DNA of 6,031 nt from an uncultured bacterium (GCA_905215115.1 CAJMOP010000118.1:1-6031), one strand, 5' to 3'; shown: positions 1 to 5,606, counted from the first letter of the stretch. Notes: generated by a model not told the origin, from the letters alone. Numbers and translations are program-made.

Positions 1-60
1 GGGCTGCGTCGTTGGCGCGTCCGCGGCGGGCGTTGCTATGTTGCGTGCGTTGATGTCCAT
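1..60 (-). CDS. N-terminus of a leftward gene, cut by the window edge (tentative)
   Basis: Read leftward from the ATG at 60-58, the frame is open to the window edge and gives MDINARNIATPAADAPTTQP. Fifteen of the 19 codons after the start end in G or C, as in the confident genes here. No Shine-Dalgarno sequence precedes the ATG, but a TATACT hexamer ends 7 bases upstream, the spacing expected if transcription starts at or next to the start codon (leaderless mRNA, common in Actinobacteria). Twenty residues are too few to assign a family. The + strand is also open here in two frames, so the coding strand is not certain. Confidence 0.35.
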   Translation of the reverse strand, partial: MDINARNIATPAADAPTTQP

Positions 61-67
61 GCGGACG

Positions 68-73
68 AGTATA
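68..73 (-). promoter_or_regulatory. Candidate -10 box (TATACT) of the leftward gene
   Basis: On the minus strand the hexamer TATACT (5 of 6 match to TATAAT) is followed by 7 bases and then the ATG at 60. This is the geometry of a leaderless transcript. No convincing -35 hexamer lies 16-18 bases upstream, and there is no TG extension. Confidence 0.35.
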
Positions 74-529
74 GCGCGGAGCGCGATGGGGAGGCGTCGC
101 TGTGGACCGCAAGTTGGCGGAGCCGCGCATTGTGCACGGCGGGCCTGCGGCTCAACGTTTCGATTGCCGCGCACCAACTCAACCCCTCAAACGACAGAAA
201 CCCCGGCAGCTCTTCGCAACTGCCGGGGTTTCCGCGGAAAAGGGGGACATGATCCTCGAGCGAACGGGAAAGGGGCAAACCGTTTTCGCTCAATTGCTTT
301 ATGCCCTTCGCCCGCAGGCTCAATCAGCGTATTTAGCGGCAACACAAAGCCGCTACACCTGTGACGGAGCTGTGAAGCGGCGCCTGCTGCTGGCACGAGC
401 CATGGCAAGGGGTGTCCCAAGATGCCGGCAGATAAGGAACGTCCCTAACTGCCGGGTGCGGGGGAGGGTGACTTTTGTCCTGTCTGACGCTCCGGTTGCC
501 GAGATATTCGTCCTGTGCGCACGCAAACG
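74..529. other. Divergent intergenic region with several hairpins and no supported gene
   Basis: I see no convincing gene here. The stretch holds hairpins at 197-232, 258-291 (GAGCGAA with TTCGCTC plus CGG/CCG around a bulge), 334-355 (TAGCGGC with GCCGCTA, 8-base loop) and 425-455 (CCGGCAG with CTGCCGG, 17-base loop). It also holds a perfect 12-bp palindrome, TTTCCGCGGAAA, at 229-240. A frame in phase with the downstream gene is open from 102, but its codons look non-coding and a signal peptide begins only after 573. No known riboswitch consensus was recognised. Confidence 0.5.
197..232. terminator. Strong hairpin, possible intrinsic terminator
   Basis: A perfect 13-bp stem (GAAACCCCGGCAG with CTGCCGGGGTTTC) closes a 10-base loop. 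A and T residues flank the GC core as in the two clear terminators of this window. However, only three T follow the GC core and the next bases are CCGCGG, so the U tract is weak. It lies upstream of both divergent genes, where a terminator is not required, so it could instead be part of a structured leader or end an unseen transcript. Confidence 0.35.
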
Positions 530-538
530 TGGGACAAT
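530..538 (+). promoter_or_regulatory. Candidate extended -10 promoter of the DUF2207 gene
   Basis: TGG followed by GACAAT fits a TGN-extended -10 with a 4 of 6 hexamer. Transcription would start near 545, leaving a leader of roughly 28 bases that contains the whole ribosome binding site. A nearer TATACA at 551-556 would place the start inside that site, so it was not preferred. No clear -35 was found. Confidence 0.3.
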
Positions 539-559
539 GACGCTGTTGGTTATACAGAC

Positions 560-565
560 AAAGGA
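560..565 (+). promoter_or_regulatory. Ribosome binding site fixing the start at 573
   Basis: AAAGGA lies 7 bases before the ATG at 573. Together with the signal peptide that begins right there, it sets the start codon against the longer in-frame openings upstream. Confidence 0.75.
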
Positions 566-572
566 TGTGCCT

Positions 573-2513
573 ATGAACGCCCCCGTTGCCAATGCCTGTC
601 GGCAGCGCTGCCTGTTTGCGCGGTTTGCTTCCATGTGCGCACTCGTCGCGTGCGCGCTGTTGCTGCTGCCCACCGCCGCGCACGCCGACGGCTACTCCAT
701 GACCCAAACCTATATCAGCGCCACGGTCGAGGCCGACGGATCGCTGACTGTTGTCGAGGGACGCCAGTTTGATTTCGACGACGACATCAACGGCGTGTTT
801 TGGGAGATCAATGCGGGCACCAACCAGCAGGGCGGCGCGGCGGGCGTCAATGTGTTGAGCGTCGAGGAAGACGACACCGCGTTTAACAAGGTCGACAGCG
901 CAAACAAAGGCGACAGCGGCGTCTATACGGTTGAGCAGTCCGACGGCGGCGTAAAGATCAAGGTTTTCAGCCCCCACGAGAGCGGCGACAGCGCGATCTA
1001 TTATGTGAGCTACACCATGACCGGTGCGGTTATGAATTGGGCCGATACCGCCGAGCTCTACTGGAAGTTTGTGGGCGACGGCTGGTCCGCGGATTCCGAC
1101 GATGTCGAGATGGAAGTGTACTTCGAAAATGCTGCCGCCGGGACGGCGGCCATCAAGGGCGATAACTTCCGTGCATGGGGCCACGGCCCGCTGACGGGCG
1201 ACGTGTCGCTCGATGTGGACGAGCCCATGGTCACCTATACCATTCCCTGCGTGCATGAGGGCGAATTCGCCGAGGCGCGCATCGCCTTCCCCAGCGATTG
1301 GGTGCCGCAGCTTGCCGCTTCGGGCGAAGAGCGCATGTCGACGATCCTGAGCGAGGAGAAGGCATGGGCCGACGAGGCTAACGCCCGCCGCGCTCACGCT
1401 CGCATGATTGCCAATGCACTTGCCGTGCTAAGTGTTGTCGCGGCGGTGGCCTTTACCGGCACAATCGTTGTGCTCAAGCTGCGCCGTCGCAAACCCAAGC
1501 CGCTTTTCCAGGACGAATATCTCCGCGATGTACCATCGGCCGACCATCCCGCCGTGCTTTCGGCCCTCATGAGCTGGAACGAGGTGCCCGATCAGGCATA
1601 TATCGCCACGCTCATGAAGCTCACCGACGACCGTGTGATCAAGCTGGAACAGGCGACCGTGACCAAGGCCAAGAAGGGTCTGTTGGGGCGCGAAAAAGAA
1701 GAGCAGACGTATCGCGTGACGGTGAGTGATGTGGGCTGGAAGTCGGCCAAGGGCATTGACCGCATGGTGCTCAAGGTCTTCTTTGCCGGTGCTAAGCCCG
1801 ACGAGAACGGTGATCGCTCGCGCACGTTTGACGAGCTGCAGCACTACGTTAAGCAGCACGCTACGCCCGTGGGCGACAAACTCGAGGACTATCAGAACAC
1901 CGTTAAGGGCAAGCTGGCCGATAGCGAGTACGTTGCCTCGGACGGCATTGTCGCAATGGTGTTTTGTCTGGTTCTTGGTATCCTGATCGCCTTTGTTCCC
2001 GTGGGATCCATCTTCTTTACCGACGGCGCACAGGCGAACATTATCGCCGCGGTTATCTCGGTGCCGATTGTGCTGGTGGGTATTGGCGTGGGCCTTACGT
2101 TCCGCCGCTTTACGCCGGAGGGCGCCGAGGTGGCGGCTCGATGCAAGGCGCTTAAGCATTGGCTCGAGGACTTCACGCGCCTAAAGGAAGCCGTCCCCGG
2201 CGATCTGGTCCTGTGGAATAAACTTCTGGTGATGGGTGCGGCGCTGGGCGTTTCGAAGGAAGTCCTGCGTCAGCTTGCCGAGGCCGTACCGCCTGAGGTG
2301 CGCGAGGCCGACGGTTTCTACGACAATTATCCCTGCTACTGGTGGTACTACCATCATTACGGCAACGAGTCGCCGATGGATTCATTCGATGGCGTGTATC
2401 ACGAGAGCATCCGTGAGCTCGCGTCGAGCTCGGACAGCTCGGGTGGCGGCGGAGGCGGTGGCTTCTCGGGCGGAGGCGGCGGCGTCGGCGGAGGCGGCGG
2501 CGGAACGTTCTAA
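573..2513 (+). CDS. DUF2207 family predicted membrane protein with Gly-rich C-terminal tail
   Basis: This is a 646-residue secreted/membrane protein of the DUF2207 family, whose biochemical role is not established. Residues 1-38 form a signal peptide: Arg-containing N-region, hydrophobic core ending in LLLLP, then AHA before Asp39. Residues 39 to about 270 are the extracytoplasmic region, with the family's beta-rich pattern starting at YISATVEADGSLTVVE. A membrane segment at about 279-301 is followed by a basic KLRRRK stop-transfer. A cytoplasmic stretch comes next (LFQDEYLRDVPSADHPAV and onward, to about 458), then two membrane segments at about 459-482 and 488-510 and a second cytoplasmic part. 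The C-terminus has an aromatic cluster at 582-597 (FYDNYPCYWWYYHHYG) and a tail from 618 with Ser and glycine runs of 7, 5 and 6, ending in TF. Glycine-rich tails are typical of the family; the aromatic cluster is less usual. The gene is monocistronic, with its own terminator 15 bases after the stop. Confidence 0.93.
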   Translation: MNAPVANACRQRCLFARFASMCALVACALLLLPTAAHADGYSMTQTYISATVEADGSLTVVEGRQFDFDDDINGVFWEINAGTNQQGGAAGVNVLSVEEDDTAFNKVDSANKGDSGVYTVEQSDGGVKIKVFSPHESGDSAIYYVSYTMTGAVMNWADTAELYWKFVGDGWSADSDDVEMEVYFENAAAGTAAIKGDNFRAWGHGPLTGDVSLDVDEPMVTYTIPCVHEGEFAEARIAFPSDWVPQLAASGEERMSTILSEEKAWADEANARRAHARMIANALAVLSVVAAVAFTGTIVVLKLRRRKPKPLFQDEYLRDVPSADHPAVLSALMSWNEVPDQAYIATLMKLTDDRVIKLEQATVTKAKKGLLGREKEEQTYRVTVSDVGWKSAKGIDRMVLKVFFAGAKPDENGDRSRTFDELQHYVKQHATPVGDKLEDYQNTVKGKLADSEYVASDGIVAMVFCLVLGILIAFVPVGSIFFTDGAQANIIAAVISVPIVLVGIGVGLTFRRFTPEGAEVAARCKALKHWLEDFTRLKEAVPGDLVLWNKLLVMGAALGVSKEVLRQLAEAVPPEVREADGFYDNYPCYWWYYHHYGNESPMDSFDGVYHESIRELASSSDSSGGGGGGGFSGGGGGVGGGGGGTF

Positions 2514-2527
2514 CGGTCGTAAGCTAT

Positions 2528-2575
2528 GGGATGGGCTTTTCTCGACAGCCGTCGGGGAAAGCCCATCCCCTTTTT
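2528..2575 (+). terminator. Intrinsic terminator after the DUF2207 gene
   Basis: A 12-bp perfect stem (GGGATGGGCTTT at 2528-2539 with AAAGCCCATCCC at 2558-2569) is followed by a C and five T (2571-2575). It starts 15 bases after the TAA at 2511-2513. Confidence 0.92.
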
Positions 2576-2603
2576 ATGTGCCAAAATGCGCCGATCCTCC
2601 CGC

Positions 2604-2646
2604 TTTTGCCCGTAGTCCCCTCCATCGGAAGGGGCAGTGGGCAAAA
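2604..2646. repeat. Two-part hairpin next to the inverted-repeat element
   Basis: TTTTGCCC (2604-2611) is complementary to GGGCAAAA (2639-2646). Inside, CCCCT (2617-2621) pairs with AGGGG (2630-2634). The result is a long stem with a small internal loop of about five bases on one side and four on the other. The right-hand strand is shared with the left arm of the inverted-repeat element, so the two pairings exclude each other. Confidence 0.5.
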
Positions 2647-2671
2647 AATGGCAAATATGAGTACTGTTGCC
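2638..2671 (+). repeat. Left arm of the 34-bp inverted repeat
   Basis: Begins TGGGCAAAAAATGG and ends GAGTACTGTTGCC. It differs from the right arm only at 2649-2651 (TGG against CAT) and 2669 (G against A). Confidence 0.85.
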
Positions 2672-2698
2672 GAAATGGTTGCATTAATTTGCGCTTAA
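2648..2698 (+). CDS. Tiny reading frame in the left arm (speculative)
   Basis: The ATG at 2648 opens 16 codons, MANMSTVAEMVALICA, ending at TAA 2696-2698. A terminator-like hairpin starts five bases later. A GGAAGGGG tract lies 13 bases upstream, too far for an ideal ribosome binding site. The internal ATG at 2657 gives MSTV, the same start as the frame in the opposite arm. It may be only a by-product of the repeat sequence. Confidence 0.15.
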   Translation: MANMSTVAEMVALICA

Positions 2699-2703
2699 TT
2701 ACC

Positions 2704-2742
2704 GGCCCCTAATGAGAGTATTTCTCGTTAGGGGCCACTTTT
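2704..2742 (+). terminator. Terminator-like hairpin inside the repeat element
   Basis: A 14-bp stem (GGCCCCTAATGAGA at 2704-2717 with TCTCGTTAGGGGCC at 2723-2736, one T-G wobble) closes a 5-base loop. It is followed by AC and TTTT (2739-2742). This fits an intrinsic terminator for rightward transcription. The DUF2207 gene already has a terminator at 2528, so this one would serve a transcript starting inside 2576-2700, or act as a backup. Confidence 0.7.
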
Positions 2743-2764
2743 ATTGAACATTTGAGGAAATACG

Positions 2765-2845
2765 TTAGCTCGCCCGGCTGACCGCCGTGTCTAAAAGCCT
2801 CAAAATGCCCCAAATCGCTGCTACTAAAAAGGTAACAGTACTCAT
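2765..2845 (-). CDS. 26-codon hydrophobic reading frame in the right arm (speculative)
   Basis: Read leftward from the ATG at 2845-2843, the frame gives a 26-residue peptide, MSTVTFLVAAIWGILRLL plus a short polar end, with its TAA stop at 2767-2765. Residues 4-18 are hydrophobic, as in small membrane peptides and type I toxin-like peptides. No Shine-Dalgarno sequence is seen, which lowers confidence. The facing frame in the left arm also starts MSTV. Confidence 0.22.
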   Translation of the reverse strand: MSTVTFLVAAIWGILRLLDTAVSRAS

Positions 2846-2864
2846 ATTTGATGTTTTTTGCCCA
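2831..2864 (-). repeat. Right arm of the 34-bp inverted repeat
   Basis: Read on the minus strand it begins TGGGCAAAAAACATC and ends GAGTACTGTTACC, the inverted partner of 2638-2671. Confidence 0.85.
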
Positions 2865-2891
2865 CGGCTATTTGCAGACTCCCTAGGCTAC

Positions 2892-2959
2892 TCATTGGGG
2901 ACAGACTTAAATGACCAGTCGTTGGGGATCAGTCATTGGGGATAGACTTAAATGACTAG
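2892..2959 (+). repeat. 27-bp direct repeats, two copies plus a partial third
   Basis: Copies at 2892-2918 and 2933-2959 share TCATTGGGGA, then AGACTTAAATGAC, and differ at two positions (C or T). A partial copy, TCGTTGGGGAT, lies between them at 2919-2929. Each full copy has a 5-bp TCATT/AATGA self-complement, so it can fold into a small stem with GGGGA in the loop. Repeats containing GGGGACAGA-type motifs are known as REP-like sequences near Y1 (REP-associated) tyrosine transposases. No such transposase is in the window, so the link is by resemblance only. Confidence 0.75.
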
Positions 2960-2974
2960 GTATGGTTGCTGGGC

Positions 2975-3616
2975 CTAGACGGTTAGGTCCAGCTCGTAGA
3001 GGAAGCTTTCGCGCGGCATGGCGTGGCGGCGTTCCTCGCGGTTGGCGCGGTGCGTGGCCGCGCGCTTAAAGCCGTGCAGCTCGTAAAACTTCCAAGAGCA
3101 GTTGGAGTCGGTGTACAGGTGCGCCCTTGTCGCCCCGCGCGAGGAAAGGTACGAGACCGCGGCATCGAGCAACACCGAGCCAACGCCCAGGCCGTGGACA
3201 TCTCGATCAACGGCAAGCAGCGTGACCTCGTTGTCGTGCGGCAACGGGCTGCTCTCGAGCAGGCGGTTGTTGGTTCGGATGGTTGCGCGCACAAATGAGA
3301 GGTACTCGGCGCAGACATCGGGCTCCAGCTCGCGCATCTGCGATAGCAGCGCGCGTTCGGTATCCATCCAATGTTCCTTGACGGTGGCGCCGGAGCTCTG
3401 TCCCGCACGCGCGAGCGCAATGCCACGCGCCTGACCGTCGATTACGGCAACCTGCGAAAACGTCGAGGACGAAAGGCAGTAGGCAAGGTCGCACGCGGCC
3501 TCGAGGCGGTTGTACTCATCGTTATCCGAATTGTTGTGCCAAAGCTGCTGCAGAATCAGCGCGATGGCGTCGAAGTCTTCGGTATCAAACGGTCGGTAGA
3601 GAACCCGCGAGACCAT
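2975..3616 (-). CDS. GNAT-family N-acetyltransferase
   Basis: This 213-residue protein carries the marks of the GNAT superfamily, enzymes that move the acetyl group of acetyl-CoA to an amine. The strand before motif A is EVTLLAV at 130-136. The acetyl-CoA pyrophosphate-binding loop is HGLGVG at 141-146, with His where Arg or Gln is usual, followed by helix SVLLDAAVSYL. Motif B is YTDSNCSWKFYELHGF at 168-183, with the conserved Asn and the Tyr-x-x-x-Gly-Phe ending. The N-terminal RPFDTEDFDAIALI is also typical. There is no signal peptide, so it is cytoplasmic. AGAGG sits 4 bases before the ATG. The acetyl acceptor cannot be predicted. It is transcribed leftward, divergent from purH and convergent with the DUF2207 gene; no clear terminator follows its stop. 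Confidence 0.9.
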   Translation of the reverse strand: MVSRVLYRPFDTEDFDAIALILQQLWHNNSDNDEYNRLEAACDLAYCLSSSTFSQVAVIDGQARGIALARAGQSSGATVKEHWMDTERALLSQMRELEPDVCAEYLSFVRATIRTNNRLLESSPLPHDNEVTLLAVDRDVHGLGVGSVLLDAAVSYLSSRGATRAHLYTDSNCSWKFYELHGFKRAATHRANREERRHAMPRESFLYELDLTV

Positions 3617-3774
3617 GGTGCCTCTTTCTTTTGCGGATGCATATCGAGCACAGTTCTACCACGCTATTGGCATCTAATTATGGTGCCCCTGTGTTCCATG
3701 AACTCACCGTGCCCGATGCCGTGTCCATCCCCTCCGCTCGCAAACTTTTTCTGCACAGCCGTGCGTTGCGGGGT

Positions 3775-3795
3775 GCATCGATGCGCTCGATGCGC
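3775..3795. repeat. Tandem 9-bp repeat with a palindrome just before the AT-rich patch upstream of purH
   Basis: TCGATGCGC occurs twice in direct tandem (3778-3786 and 3787-3795), and the first copy overlaps a 10-bp palindrome, GCATCGATGC (3775-3784). The position beside the likely purH promoter makes it a candidate operator. No regulator is recognised. Confidence 0.4.
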
Positions 3796-3882
3796 TACAT
3801 TAAATCAGTATTTTCAATGCCGCTGCGCGAGCGCTGCAGATCGACGTATCACCGACTCACAGAGCACGGCGGCGTACCAGAC

Positions 3883-3888
3883 AGGAGG
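3883..3888 (+). promoter_or_regulatory. Ribosome binding site of purH
   Basis: A consensus AGGAGG lies 5 bases before the ATG at 3894 and fixes the start, which also agrees with the family's N-terminus. Confidence 0.9.
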
Positions 3889-3893
3889 ACTGC

Positions 3894-5501
3894 ATGGGAT
3901 CTGATGTGAAGATCGCACGCGCGTTGATCTCGGTTACCGATAAGACGGGCGTCGTCGATTTCGCACGGACGCTGGTTGACGACTTTGGCGTCGAGATCAT
4001 CTCTACGGGCGGCACGGCTCGTGCTATCGAGGATGCGGGCGTTCCCGTAACCCCCATCGAGGAGTTCACGGGCTATCCCGAGATGATGGACGGCCGCGTT
4101 AAGACCCTGCACCCCAAGGTTCACGGCGCGCTGCTGGCCCGCCGCGATTCCGAGCAGCACATGCAGGAGGCGGCTCAGCATGGCATTAAGCTGATCGACC
4201 TGGTCGTCGTCAACCTGTACGAGTTCGAGAAGACCGTCGCTAACCCCGAGGTCACCTTTGCGGACGCCATCGAGCACATCGACATCGGTGGCCCCTCCAT
4301 GCTGCGCTCTGCTGCCAAGAACGCCGCGAGCGTTACCGTCATCTCCGATCCGGCCGACTACGACGCCGTCCTGGCCGAGATGCGCGAGACCGGCGGTTGC
4401 ACCACGCTTTCCACCCGTCGTCGCCTGCAGGTGAAGGTCTACCAGACCACCGCTGCCTACGACACGGCTATCTCCCGCTGGCTTGCCGCCCAGGCAAGCG
4501 ACGTGGCGGACACCTCTGCCAAGCTCGAGGTTTCGTTGGAGAAGGTCGACGACCTGCGCTATGGCGAGAACCCGCAGCAAAAGGCCACGGTCTATCGTTT
4601 TGCCGAGGGCTGCGAGAACACCGCGAGCTCGCAGTTCCCGCTTGTGGGCTCCGAGCAGATCCAGGGCAAGCCGCTCAGCTACAACAACTATCTGGACGCC
4701 GATGCCGCCTGGAACCTGGTCCGCGAGTTCGACGAGCCGGCCTGCGTGATCCTCAAGCATCAGAACCCCTGCGGCTCCGCCGTGGCCGAGGACATCACGG
4801 CCGCCTATGACCGCGCCTTTGCCTGCGATCCCAAGAGCGCCTTTGGCGGCATCATCGCCTGCAACCGCGAGGTTCCCTTTGAGCTGGTTGAGCACTTTGC
4901 CGATCAGAACAAGCAGTTCGTCGAGGTTATCATCGCCCCGAGCTACACTGCCGAGGCGCTCGAGCGCATGGCCAAACGCCCCAATCTGCGCGTGTTGGCG
5001 ACCGGCGGCGTGGACCACGGCGCCCAGGTGGAGCTGCGTTCCATCGACGGCGGCATGCTGGTGCAGGAAGTCGACCACGTGACCGAGGATCCCGCGACCT
5101 TTACGTTCCCCACCGACCGCAAGCCCACCGATGCCGAGATGGCCGAGCTTGAGTTTGCCTGGAAGGTCTGCAAGGGCGTCAAGTCCAACGCCATCCTGGT
5201 CTCCAAGGGCAAGGCCGGTATTGGCATGGGCCCGGGTCAGCCCAACCGCGTTGACTCTGCGCTGCTTGCCTGCGAACGCGCCGAGGACTTTTGCGAGCGC
5301 GAAGGCGTGGAGAAGGGCGGCTTTGCCTGCGCAAGTGACGCGTTCTTCCCGTTCCGCGACAACGTCGACGTGCTTGCCGCACACGGCGTGACCTGCATCA
5401 TCCAGCCCGGTGGCTCCAAGCGCGACGACGAGAGCATCCAGGCCTGCAACGAGCACAATATTGCTATGGTGTTTACGGGCGCCCGCCACTTTAGGCACTA
5501 A
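3894..5501 (+). CDS. purH: Bifunctional AICAR formyltransferase / IMP cyclohydrolase
   Basis: PurH carries out the last two steps of de novo IMP synthesis in the cytoplasm: formylation of AICAR with 10-formyltetrahydrofolate, then ring closure of FAICAR to IMP. The 535-residue protein is complete and of usual length. The N-terminal cyclohydrolase domain (about 1-200) shows ALISVTDKTG at 10-19, STGGT at 37-41, KTLHPKVHG at 70-78, DLVVVNLY at 102-109 and IDIGGPSMLRSAAKN at 129-143. The formyltransferase domain (about 215-535) shows RYGENPQQ at 222-229, SYNNYLD at 262-268, KHQNPCG at 288-294 with the essential Lys-His pair, DPKSAFGG at 312-319, KSNAI at 430-434, GGFACASDAFFPFRD at 475-489, IIQPGGS at 502-508 and the terminal TGARHFRH. 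No key residue is missing. It stands alone here rather than in a pur operon, with its own ribosome binding site and terminator. Confidence 0.98.
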   Translation: MGSDVKIARALISVTDKTGVVDFARTLVDDFGVEIISTGGTARAIEDAGVPVTPIEEFTGYPEMMDGRVKTLHPKVHGALLARRDSEQHMQEAAQHGIKLIDLVVVNLYEFEKTVANPEVTFADAIEHIDIGGPSMLRSAAKNAASVTVISDPADYDAVLAEMRETGGCTTLSTRRRLQVKVYQTTAAYDTAISRWLAAQASDVADTSAKLEVSLEKVDDLRYGENPQQKATVYRFAEGCENTASSQFPLVGSEQIQGKPLSYNNYLDADAAWNLVREFDEPACVILKHQNPCGSAVAEDITAAYDRAFACDPKSAFGGIIACNREVPFELVEHFADQNKQFVEVIIAPSYTAEALERMAKRPNLRVLATGGVDHGAQVELRSIDGGMLVQEVDHVTEDPATFTFPTDRKPTDAEMAELEFAWKVCKGVKSNAILVSKGKAGIGMGPGQPNRVDSALLACERAEDFCEREGVEKGGFACASDAFFPFRDNVDVLAAHGVTCIIQPGGSKRDDESIQACNEHNIAMVFTGARHFRH

Positions 5502-5530
5502 GTTTCGCCCCGGGACAAAATAATCTCTGC

Positions 5531-5566
5531 AAAAGACGGTCGCTCCGTTTGGAGGGCCGTCTTTTT
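5531..5566 (+). terminator. Intrinsic terminator of purH
   Basis: AAAAGACGG (5531-5539) pairs with CCGTCTTTT (5557-5565), extended inward by CTCC/GGAG around a GTTT loop, and ends in a run of five T (5562-5566). It lies 29 bases after the purH stop. Confidence 0.93.
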
Positions 5567-5574
5567 GGTATAAG
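5566..5574 (+). promoter_or_regulatory. Extended -10 promoter of the last gene
   Basis: TGG followed by TATAAG is a TGN-extended -10 with a 5 of 6 hexamer, starting at the last T of the purH terminator. Transcription would begin near 5581. No -35 hexamer is evident, as is common for extended -10 promoters. Confidence 0.5.
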
Positions 5575-5606
5575 AGGACGGAATGACTAACACGAAAGGT
5601 ATGACC

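Larger units (their letters stand above)
2638..2864. mobile_element. MITE-like element with 34-bp imperfect terminal inverted repeats (candidate)
   Basis: The left arm (2638-2671) and the reverse complement of the right arm (2831-2864) match at 30 of 34 positions. Both begin TGGGCAAAAAA and share CAAATATGAGTACTGTT. Weaker similarity continues inward for about 24 more bases. The element is AT-rich compared with its neighbours, encodes no transposase, and sits between two convergent genes, where an insertion does least harm. This suggests a non-autonomous element. No target-site duplication is visible at these borders, so the borders or the mobile nature may be wrong. It could also be a conserved RNA or small-peptide locus. 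Confidence 0.5.
3617..3893. other. Divergent intergenic region between the acetyltransferase gene and purH
   Basis: These 277 bases must hold the promoters of both flanking genes, but no hexamer pair is good enough to call. AT-rich patches at 3796-3815 (TACATTAAATCAGTATTTTC) are the likeliest site for the purH promoter. I saw no purine riboswitch core and no PurR-type box. A rightward frame from ATG 3637 to the stop at 3909 is open across the region but lacks a ribosome binding site. Confidence 0.5.

Noticed and set aside
74..176. tRNA-like end: GTTTCGATTG followed by GCCGCGCACCA, with GCGCGG upstream
   Set aside because: The bases around the TTCGATT loop cannot form a T-stem, and no D-arm or anticodon arm of normal shape is present.
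551..556. TATACA as the -10 box of the DUF2207 gene
   Set aside because: The transcript would start near 563, inside the ribosome binding site at 560-565, so the extended -10 at 530-538 was preferred.
102..572. In-frame upstream extension of the DUF2207 gene (ATGs at 102 and 249, the latter with AAGGGGG before it)
   Set aside because: The added residues are rich in Arg and Cys and look non-coding, while a good ribosome binding site and a complete signal peptide begin at 573.
333..1397. Long minus-strand open frame across the first half of the DUF2207 gene
   Set aside because: It is a shadow of the + strand coding pattern; the + strand protein has a signal peptide, membrane segments and the family pattern.
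2838..2959. CRISPR-like array from the spaced repeats
   Set aside because: There are only two full copies, the intervening 14 bases are themselves part of a third degenerate copy, and no cas gene is present.
2971..2990. Hairpin GGACCTA/TAGGCCC at the end of the acetyltransferase gene as its terminator
   Set aside because: The stem has a mismatch, overlaps the stop codon and is not followed by a T run on the minus strand.
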